A program made the translations under genes and the position numbers. A stretch of 64,000 nt of DNA from Ruminococcus sp. (lineage in GTDB: Bacteria > Bacillota > Clostridia > Oscillospirales > Ruminococcaceae), in NCBI GenBank assembly GCA_017478965.1, contig JAFVCV010000042.1:43437-107436 (forward strand), in the 5' to 3' direction. Numbering within the stretch: the stretch's first letter is position 1; each line of letters starts with the position of its first letter. Shown one piece after another: positions 35,945 to 41,944 of the stretch. The notes under the pieces were generated by a model that searched no databases, was not told the origin of the DNA, and saw only the letters and a list, made by a program, of their open reading frames with translations.

Positions 35945-35975
35945 GGGCCAAAAAGCTTTCCTGCTATGAAAAAGC

Positions 35976-36006
35976 CCGGAGGAGAAACCTACCCTTTCTC
36001 CTCCGG
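35976..36006 (-). terminator. Terminator of the transglutaminase-like lipoprotein gene
   Basis: CCGGAGGAGAAA/TTTCTCCTCCGG 12-bp stem with a 7-nt loop, followed on the minus strand by GCTTTTTC. Confidence 0.92.
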
Positions 36007-36018
36007 ACAAAATATTTT

Positions 36019-37398
36019 TCATGCCTCAGGCAGCATACCTATCAGCTTTCTGTAATTATATTCGCCGCTGTCATAATAGTAATAGGAACCGGGGTCGCTG
36101 GCTCTGATATGGATATTATGCGCCCACACCAGGGAGTATTCCCCCCCGTCGCCGTCGGTATAATAAACATAGTCCGCAAAGTTATCCAGGTCTTCCATCT
36201 CCCTGGTAGTCCTGCACCAGTAGAAATGTTTTTTACTGTAGATAAGGTCCTGCTTGTCTGCCAGAAGGCTCTGAACGAAATCTGTCTGCTCTTCAAGAGA
36301 ATAATCGTCCCAGGTAGGGTCGATCTCATACCATATGCCGTCCAGTCTGGCCAGGTCCCAGGTATGGCAGGCCTCTATCTTCGAGGCAGCCTCCACAGTC
36401 TCCTCATATTCCTCCCCGGAGGCCACGCCGCCCTCTAAAGGCAGGCACATTATCCCAAGGCGTTTCAAAAGATAAGAATATGCGTCCGCATAGCCCTCGC
36501 AGACGGCTGCATTCTTCGTAACGCCGTTGCTGACTAAGGCCCCGTAGCAGCTCTGGGCATAGCTTATCCCGTTCTTTGTCAGGCCAGGGTCTTCATAAGT
36601 CACCAGGTCGATGAGCTTGTCATGTACCCTCAGCGCCACTTCGTATTCGCTGCCGCTAAGGTCGATGTCCGCAAGGAATGCGTCCGCCGCCGTTTCCAGC
36701 TCCTCTATCTCCTTATCTATGCCCTCCAGATCGCCGGCGGAATAGATATAAAGCTCATAGCAGCCGTCCTTAGGCTCAGTGGAAACATAGTTCCAGGAAA
36801 GCTGTGCGCCGAATTCGTCATATCTGAAATACTCCGGGTGGTCGTCCATAACGGCGGCGTATACAAAATAAAAATCGTCGCTGAAATCCCAGATAAGGCT
36901 GTCCGGCACCGTTATAAAGGTCTTATAGTCCGCAGTTTCGGCCTTATACAGCGAATTGAGCATAGCATCATATATCTTGCGGTGGAACTCGTCAAGCTGA
37001 CAGTAATAATACTCCATGGTGTCAAGCTCCGTCCTCTTCCCCTTATCGGAGCTATCTATCCTGACCGGCTCGGTAAGCTCCGGCCGTTTCACGGCTTTTA
37101 TCGGAACAAAGTCCGAGGGCTTTTCCTCAGGCGGAGCCGAGGTAGTCGTGGTGGCCGCAGTAGTTGTGGTAGTTACAGCTGCCGAAGATGCGGCGGTCGT
37201 ATTTTTTTCTGTCTCTGTCACCGGCTCAGGGGCATTGGTGGTCGTGGTGAACAGCCAGGTGGCCTTCTCCTTTGTCTCAGGTACAGGCTGTTCGGAGCTG
37301 TCATTATCCTCCGGACTGCTGCTGCCTGTCAAAGCATTTGAGCAGCCGCACAATAACATCAGGACAGCTGACAATCCCACAAGAAGCTGTTTTCTCAT
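36019..37398 (-). CDS. Lipoprotein with a transglutaminase-like domain
   Basis: A 459 aa surface lipoprotein. The signal peptide ends at lipobox LLCGC (Cys19). Residues 25-100 are a Thr/Ser/Pro-rich linker, suited to spanning the wall. The C-terminal transglutaminase-fold domain has a plausible Cys-His-Asp triad: Cys300 in NAAVCEGYADAYSYLLK, His345 in ACHTWDLARLDG and Asp360 in WYEIDPTWDD. Such extracellular domains act as thiol proteases or cross-linking enzymes; the substrate is unknown. It follows the histidine phosphatase gene by 9 nt in the same orientation and ends at a strong terminator. Confidence 0.83.
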   Translation of the reverse strand: MRKQLLVGLSAVLMLLCGCSNALTGSSSPEDNDSSEQPVPETKEKATWLFTTTTNAPEPVTETEKNTTAASSAAVTTTTTAATTTTSAPPEEKPSDFVPIKAVKRPELTEPVRIDSSDKGKRTELDTMEYYYCQLDEFHRKIYDAMLNSLYKAETADYKTFITVPDSLIWDFSDDFYFVYAAVMDDHPEYFRYDEFGAQLSWNYVSTEPKDGCYELYIYSAGDLEGIDKEIEELETAADAFLADIDLSGSEYEVALRVHDKLIDLVTYEDPGLTKNGISYAQSCYGALVSNGVTKNAAVCEGYADAYSYLLKRLGIMCLPLEGGVASGEEYEETVEAASKIEACHTWDLARLDGIWYEIDPTWDDYSLEEQTDFVQSLLADKQDLIYSKKHFYWCRTTREMEDLDNFADYVYYTDGDGGEYSLVWAHNIHIRASDPGSYYYYDSGEYNYRKLIGMLPEA

Positions 37399-37407
37399 AC
37401 TATCCTC

Positions 37408-38103
37408 CTACCTGGCCACAAGCGTGCCTTTTCCGATCTCGGAGAAGTCCCCCGAAAGATGGGCGATGTCTCCGTAGCTGTGAAGTCTGAAATTCACTGT
37501 TCCCCCGAAACGGTCATCGGTGCAGAGCTGGGCTATGGCCGTAGGCTCACAGCTGAAGCTGTTGCATGAGAGCACCGGGGAAAGGTTCAGCAGTCTTGAG
37601 ATCATCACGCAGCCGGCACCGAAATGACAATAGAGCGCAATGGTGCCATCAAAGCGCTTTCTGACCTCATATGCGCTGCCCCTGCGGACATAGCCGTATC
37701 CCTCCAGAAGCCCGTCAAGGCCATCATATATCATTTTTACCCGTTCTTCGATATCACTGTTCCTCATGCCCGGGTCAAAGCACCAGTTATCCAGGTCGTA
37801 ATAGCCGTTTTCCTCCGCCCAGTACTTCGGCGGCATATCCCAGGTCTGGAGCCTTCCGGCCTTGCCGTACTCGAACTGCACATCGAACTCATGGAGCCAG
37901 CCAAGGGTCGTGAACTCCCTTCCAGCTTTCCTGACGGTCGCAGCGCAGGTCTCCTGCGCCCTGCCCATCGGCGAAGCGTAATAGGCCGCTATTTCCATGG
38001 GCGCTATCCTTTCCGCCAGAAGCTCCGCCTGCTCTCTGCCCCTCTCAGTAAGGCAGTCCTTTGCATAATCAGGTTCGCCGTGGCGAATTATAAGTATCCT
38101 CAT
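37408..38103 (-). CDS. Histidine phosphatase family protein
   Basis: A 231 aa phosphoglycerate mutase-like phosphatase. The catalytic RHGEPDY lies at residues 6-12 and the second half has YASPMGRAQETCAA and YCHFGAGCVMISRLL with the second catalytic histidine. The ATG at 38103 follows GGGGGAG; the longer frame begins nine codons earlier and lacks a site. The substrate is not predictable from sequence. The gene has its own promoter and is followed 9 nt later by the transglutaminase-like lipoprotein, so the two are cotranscribed. Confidence 0.87.
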   Translation of the reverse strand: MRILIIRHGEPDYAKDCLTERGREQAELLAERIAPMEIAAYYASPMGRAQETCAATVRKAGREFTTLGWLHEFDVQFEYGKAGRLQTWDMPPKYWAEENGYYDLDNWCFDPGMRNSDIEERVKMIYDGLDGLLEGYGYVRRGSAYEVRKRFDGTIALYCHFGAGCVMISRLLNLSPVLSCNSFSCEPTAIAQLCTDDRFGGTVNFRLHSYGDIAHLSGDFSEIGKGTLVAR

Positions 38104-38145
38104 ATTATCTCCCCCTGTCTCTGCATACATAGACTTGTTTCTCTT

Positions 38146-38174
38146 ATTATAACAGATACTTCACCGAAAGTCAA
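38146..38174 (-). promoter_or_regulatory. Promoter of the histidine phosphatase operon
   Basis: TTGACT (38169-38174), 17 bp, TATAAT (38146-38151) with extended TGT. Confidence 0.88.
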
Positions 38175-38235
38175 TCGCAGGGCAATATCTCTCGAAAAAG
38201 CTCGAAAAAGTACGGAAAGCCACGATTTCTTTTCG

Positions 38236-38264
38236 TTGACAATCGGACCGGCTGATGGTATAAT
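38236..38264 (+). promoter_or_regulatory. Orphan consensus promoter pointing into the noncoding gap
   Basis: Perfect TTGACA (38236-38241), 17 bp, TATAAT (38259-38264) with extended TGG. No plus-strand gene follows; the next plus-strand frame that I accept is far away, and a terminator lies about 50 nt downstream of the predicted transcript start. Confidence 0.88.
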
Positions 38265-38270
38265 CAATAG

Positions 38271-38356
38271 TGGGCGAGCTATCTCTCATAGAGAAAGACA
38301 GCTCTTTTCACACAAAAACGCCTCGCCGGGGTCAGCGGCGGGGCGTTATGCTTTTT
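38271..38356 (+). ncRNA. Candidate small RNA, about 85 nt
   Basis: The predicted transcript from the consensus promoter starts near 38271 and ends in the T-run after 38350. It contains a first stem-loop, GAGCT (38276-38280) with AGCTC (38300-38304) and an inner TCTC/GAGA pair, an unpaired T/A-rich stretch, and then a 12-bp terminator stem. There is no ribosome-binding site with an open frame. I could not match it to any known RNA family. The terminator also serves the dockerin protease gene on the other strand, so the antisense overlap with that mRNA 3' end is a few bases only. Confidence 0.55.
38317..38347. terminator. Bidirectional terminator of the small RNA and the dockerin protease gene
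   Basis: A 12-bp stem, AACGCCTCGCCG with CGGCGGGGCGTT and a 7-nt loop. It is followed by ATGCTTTTT on the plus strand and by TTTGTG after GTT on the minus strand. Confidence 0.9.
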
Positions 38357-38357
38357 A

Positions 38358-39704
38358 TCAGTCCTGTATATAGACGATACCTCTGAACCAGCTCATGTTC
38401 TCGCTGACGCTGTTGATACTGCGTGCCAGGACCTGTTTTTTCACAACGGTCAGACCTGACTTTGTATCATCGCAGATCACTTTGCCGCTGCTGTTCACTG
38501 TCTTCTGCTTATAGGGGTCGGCTATGGCGTAGCAGCCGTCGTAGTTATTTGACCCGTCACACTCCCCTGCTATCACCACATAGTGGGTATAGCTGTAGCT
38601 GGGAAGGAAATTAGCCGCCTTATCAGGGTCGGTACTGCTGTATCTTGAATTGAACCTTACCGCAGCGATGACCAGATGGCCCTGGCTGAGAGCCTTGTCG
38701 ATCTTGTCGATGGTAGTGTTGTTTGGCTCGCAGTATCCCACACCCGGGTCGGCTACGGTCTTGCCCTCTCTGTCGGCATAGATCTCCAGCAGACGGCAGA
38801 TCCCATTGTGGGTCGTGCCGGTATAGCCTGTCTCGCACCACCTGAAATCCTCTCTGTGATAATTGTAATTATGCCCGTAGAGGTCATTGGGATAGGTCCC
38901 CAGGGCTTCTGCCTTTGCATTTCCGTCCAGGAACACATCGGTAACGGTCGCATCGGTCTTCCCCAGGTCATAGACCACTGTCATGGCTATGCTGGCCGGC
39001 CCGCAGCTGAGTGAGGGGTCCTTGCCGGTCAGTGAAACGTCGTTTAGCTCCTCATCGAACTGAGATATCATACCTATGGGAAGAATGTGATTAAGGGGAT
39101 TTGAAACGAATACCCCGTCCCTTATCTTGTCCTTCGGCACCCTGACGGTGCTGTTGCGATAGTAAAGCTCGTAAGTATCCTCATCCACCTGATAACCGTA
39201 ATATAGATTATCATACATGACACCGCTGGTACGATCCGCATCATACTCTCTTGTATGCACAAGGCCCTCATAGTCCTCTTTAAGGACCAGATATGAAGGA
39301 GCGGACCTGGTCGAAGTGAAGCCGCTCTCGTCTGTTTCCTCACTGCTGTGCCGGTCGGACGTCAGGACCTCGCTGTTGATAATGGCTATGGTCCTGTCGA
39401 TATCTATATAGTCCACTGCCCCGCTGCCGTCAACGTCAGCCGCCCATAGCCCGGTGCCGGACCTGCCTACAGTGCCGCTCAGTTTTTCCTCACCGTTTAT
39501 CACAGATATGAGCTTTGAGATATCGAGATAGGTCACGTCTCCGTCTCCGTCCACATCGCCCTTTACATAGCTGCCCGATGCAGAAAGGGGCAGCAGCTCT
39601 GCCGAGGCCTTCATGACCGGCCCCGCAGCAGCGGCGGCAGCACATATGCCCACTGAAAGCGCACCCATCGAAAGGGTCCTCAGAATTCTTTTTATGTCCA
39701 TCAT
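38358..39704 (-). CDS. Secreted C39-family cysteine protease with an N-terminal dockerin
   Basis: A 448 aa exported protein. The signal peptide spans about 1-36. A type I dockerin follows immediately, with two calcium-loop repeats (KGDVDGDGDVTYLDISKLI at 48-66 and AADVDGSGAVDYIDIDRTI at 88-106). After an acidic linker comes a C39-like peptidase domain with Cys234 in SLSCGPASIA, His374 in SYTHYVVIAG and Asp396 in YAIADPYKQ. The dockerin would dock it to a cohesin scaffold on the cell surface. Dockerins are usually C-terminal; here it is at the N terminus. It follows the ACT gene by 26 nt and ends at a bidirectional terminator. Confidence 0.88.
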   Translation of the reverse strand: MMDIKRILRTLSMGALSVGICAAAAAAGPVMKASAELLPLSASGSYVKGDVDGDGDVTYLDISKLISVINGEEKLSGTVGRSGTGLWAADVDGSGAVDYIDIDRTIAIINSEVLTSDRHSSEETDESGFTSTRSAPSYLVLKEDYEGLVHTREYDADRTSGVMYDNLYYGYQVDEDTYELYYRNSTVRVPKDKIRDGVFVSNPLNHILPIGMISQFDEELNDVSLTGKDPSLSCGPASIAMTVVYDLGKTDATVTDVFLDGNAKAEALGTYPNDLYGHNYNYHREDFRWCETGYTGTTHNGICRLLEIYADREGKTVADPGVGYCEPNNTTIDKIDKALSQGHLVIAAVRFNSRYSSTDPDKAANFLPSYSYTHYVVIAGECDGSNNYDGCYAIADPYKQKTVNSSGKVICDDTKSGLTVVKKQVLARSINSVSENMSWFRGIVYIQD

Positions 39705-39730
39705 ACCACTCCTGTCATTTCTACTGTCCT

Positions 39731-40096
39731 TCAGCCTGTGATCTCATAGCCTGACTTAGCCAGAGCATCCAGCGCTCTTTCAAAATTTTCCTCCTTGACC
39801 AGAATATAGTCAGTGTTATAGGTGGAAACAGCAAATATGCCTATCTTTTCGCCGGCCAGTATCCCCGAGATGCGGGAAAGGATGCCTATGAGCGAGAATT
39901 CCAGCTGACCTGTTATGCGAAAGCCACGCCAGCCGCCGTCCCTGTGGGTGGTGTTCTCAGGGGTCTCCTGCGTGGGGCAGACCAGAGATATCTCCTCATC
40001 GGTCCTGCCAAGAAAACAAAATTCTCCCAGCCTGACGCCCTCCAGAGAAGTCAGCTTGCAGACTGTGAACTCCGGTCCTAATTTTTCCAGCTTCAT
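39731..40096 (-). CDS. ACT domain-containing protein
   Basis: A 121 aa cytosolic protein. It resembles small tandem-ACT proteins (ACT_7 type): an N-terminal strand MKLEKLGPEFTVCKLTSLEG, EISLVCP, then the second half GQLEFSLIGILSRISGILAGEKIGIFAVSTYNTDYILVKEE, which is a near-canonical ACT beta-alpha-beta unit. Such domains bind amino acids or other small ligands. The ATG at 40096 has GGCGGTGAAAA upstream; the longest frame starts 21 codons earlier inside the promoter and is rejected. It is the first gene of an operon with the dockerin protease, an odd pairing. Confidence 0.85.
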   Translation of the reverse strand: MKLEKLGPEFTVCKLTSLEGVRLGEFCFLGRTDEEISLVCPTQETPENTTHRDGGWRGFRITGQLEFSLIGILSRISGILAGEKIGIFAVSTYNTDYILVKEENFERALDALAKSGYEITG

Positions 40097-40110
40097 TTTT
40101 TCACCGCCTG

Positions 40111-40125
40111 TTAACAAAATGTTAA
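40111..40125. promoter_or_regulatory. Small inverted repeat after the ACT-gene promoter
   Basis: TTAACA-AAA-TGTTAA between the -10 box and the ribosome-binding site. It might be an operator; the arms are short and AT-rich, so chance is possible. Confidence 0.3.
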
Positions 40126-40130
40126 TCATG

Positions 40131-40159
40131 ATTATACCATATTCCGTCCATATTGTCAA
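40131..40159 (-). promoter_or_regulatory. Promoter of the ACT-dockerin protease operon
   Basis: Perfect TTGACA (40154-40159), 17 bp, TATAAT (40131-40136) with extended TGG. Confidence 0.92.
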
Positions 40160-40256
40160 GCTCGGGCAGATACCTCTTACGGCTTACCTCCGAAGGCTGA
40201 CAGATGACCGGACAGGGCCGGGCCGGGGCAGGATCATCGGAGCTTGGGATAAAAAA

Positions 40257-40282
40257 CGGCCCCCGGGCTTTCCCAGGGGCCG
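40257..40282 (-). terminator. Terminator of the fibronectin/transglutaminase-like gene
   Basis: CGGCCCC..GGGGCCG stem with internal GGG/CCC pairing and an AAAG loop, followed on the minus strand by TTTTTTATCC. Confidence 0.92.
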
Positions 40283-40298
40283 ATGTCTTTCACTGTGT

Positions 40299-41618
40299 TC
40301 AGAGCAGCTTATAATTCTTTATATAATGTGCGTTATAGGAATAAGGGCAGGTCTCCTGGTAGGTGTTGCATACAAAGAGCCAGTCGCCGCTGTCGCCGTA
40401 GTTATAGCTGTCGCAGACGTAAGTCTCTCCGTTTATATATACCTCGCACCAGAAATGCTGCCAGCCGCCGTTTGCTGTCCTCCCTCTGTAACCCTGGACA
40501 AGGGCCGCATCGTAGCCAAGATATGTCAGCATAGCGGTTATAGCGCCGTTATATTGCAGGCACTGTCCGGCTCTCCTGACAAAGGTAGCCTCCACATAGG
40601 ACAGGCCGGCAATGGAGCCGTAGGACGGTCCGAGGACGCCGTTAGCGTAGGCGATGTTCCTGTTTATCCAGCGGATAGTATAGTTTACCTTCTCCGCATT
40701 GGTCCAGCCGGGCTTGAAATACTTGTCCGCAAAGGCCTGAAGGATAGCGATATCCTTTTCAGACAGATACACCGTACCTGTGGAATCCACGCTGCCCTGG
40801 GCGTTTACAGACTTAAACGAAGTCTTGCCGGGGGTGAGCTTAGCGGAGTTGAGCCTGTCGGCCTCCGGAGAGTATACGCCAGGGAACTGAGTAACGATAG
40901 ACGGGTCGTCAGGAAGCTCATAGGCGGACTTTTTCGGAGTCTCTGGGGTGGTGACGCTCACGCTCTGTACAATATCAGAGCTGAACACATTCCTCTTGGA
41001 ATCAAAGCAATAGGCATAAACATTAAAGGTGTAATCCTTACCGGCAGTAAGTCCTGTTACCTTATACTGCGTCGCACCGGAGGACTGAACGCTGACTGTT
41101 TTCCAGCTGGCTTCCTCCTCGGCCTTGTAACGGATAACGTAGCCCGAGGCGCTGAGTTTCTGCCATTTGACCGTTACCGCATTCTCAGTGACCTCTGGCG
41201 CAGTGAGCCTGACACAAGAGGGCTTGGTGGTGGTCATAAGCGTTGCGCTGGGGTCGCTGACTATCTCCGAGGAACCCTTGTCGTTGAAAGCCGCTACATA
41301 GTAGCCGTAGGACCTGCCGGAGGCAAGGTCAGAATTGATATACTCTGTGGTGTTTGCAGAAAGCTTTGCCAGCTTTGTCCAGGTACTGCCGGAAACACGC
41401 CTGTAGACATAGTAACCGGTGGCCCCTGTGACCTTTGACCAGCTTATGCGCACGTCAGAGGTCGAATTATCGTAGGCGGTGTTTATCTCCGGCGCCGAAA
41501 GCGACGTTACCTGTGCGGCGGGAGCAGTCTCCTCATCAGCGTAGGCGGTGATGCCTGCGCCGCTTGCTAACATGACTGCGGCCGAAAGCACGGCGGCAGC
41601 TCTTGAACGAATATCCAT
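40299..41618 (-). CDS. Secreted protein with two fibronectin III domains and a transglutaminase-like domain
   Basis: A 439 aa exported protein. The signal peptide (1-27, ending AYADE) is followed by two fibronectin III-type modules (about 40-130 and 138-225). After a linker comes a transglutaminase-like domain with a candidate triad: Cys353 in RRAGQCLQYNGAI, His388 in GWQHFWCEVYING and Asp403 in YVCDSYNYGD. The C terminus is short, with no anchor seen. It should act outside the cell as a cysteine protease or acyl-transfer enzyme; the target is unknown. It has its own promoter with a leader of about 150 nt and a strong terminator. Confidence 0.85.
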   Translation of the reverse strand: MDIRSRAAAVLSAAVMLASGAGITAYADEETAPAAQVTSLSAPEINTAYDNSTSDVRISWSKVTGATGYYVYRRVSGSTWTKLAKLSANTTEYINSDLASGRSYGYYVAAFNDKGSSEIVSDPSATLMTTTKPSCVRLTAPEVTENAVTVKWQKLSASGYVIRYKAEEEASWKTVSVQSSGATQYKVTGLTAGKDYTFNVYAYCFDSKRNVFSSDIVQSVSVTTPETPKKSAYELPDDPSIVTQFPGVYSPEADRLNSAKLTPGKTSFKSVNAQGSVDSTGTVYLSEKDIAILQAFADKYFKPGWTNAEKVNYTIRWINRNIAYANGVLGPSYGSIAGLSYVEATFVRRAGQCLQYNGAITAMLTYLGYDAALVQGYRGRTANGGWQHFWCEVYINGETYVCDSYNYGDSGDWLFVCNTYQETCPYSYNAHYIKNYKLL

Positions 41619-41776
41619 GATATGATCCCCTCCAAATAGGTCTTAGTTACGGTCCGCATCCAAACGGACTGATGCTCATGTCCTGCTGTCTCTTACCATG
41701 GTCTGCGGCTCTTCTGCCCGGCGGCGTTTCTCTGTTTCTGCCGTTTTCCGTGACTGAGCCTGTCTTATATCATGGT
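41619..41776 (-). promoter_or_regulatory. Long leader of the fibronectin/transglutaminase-like gene
   Basis: About 150 nt between promoter and start codon, with GGAGGGG just before the ATG. It has complementary segments GCTCA/TGAGC and a hairpin GTCCG-8 nt-CGGAC near the 3' end. A short run, CACGG with GGCAGAAAC, recalls the c-di-GMP-I riboswitch but the rest of that consensus is absent. The remainder of the gap 41619-41944 is the promoter and the clpE terminator. Confidence 0.4.
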
Positions 41777-41805
41777 ATTATACTACTTTTTCCCGTTTTT
41801 GTCAA
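41777..41805 (-). promoter_or_regulatory. Promoter of the fibronectin/transglutaminase-like gene
   Basis: Perfect TTGACA (41800-41805), 17 bp, TATAAT (41777-41782). Confidence 0.92.
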
Positions 41806-41880
41806 CCTTTTGACAAAGAAGTGCGCCAGAATTTTGATGACAGATCCTGCTCTGTATGAGTTGGATAATAGAAATAATAA

Positions 41881-41903
41881 GCCCCGGAGCACTGCTCCGG
41901 GGC
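41881..41903 (-). terminator. clpE terminator and end of the ruvC-clpE array
   Basis: A 10-bp GC-rich stem, GCCCCGGAGC/GCTCCGGGGC with a 3-nt loop, 41 nt after the clpE stop. It is followed by TTATTATTTC on the minus strand. Confidence 0.85.
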
Positions 41904-41944
41904 TGTATTTCTATATGAGCGGTCTGCGATCCACAGTACGCTTT

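Noticed and set aside
39915-41438. 507-codon plus-strand frame opposite the ACT and fibronectin/transglutaminase genes
   Set aside because: It crosses a promoter, a terminator and two real genes on the other strand; codon use is that of a shadow frame.
41619-41776. Resemblance of the leader to a c-di-GMP-I riboswitch
   Set aside because: Only a short CACG...GGCA stretch matches; the tetraloop and the second conserved block with the receptor motif are missing.
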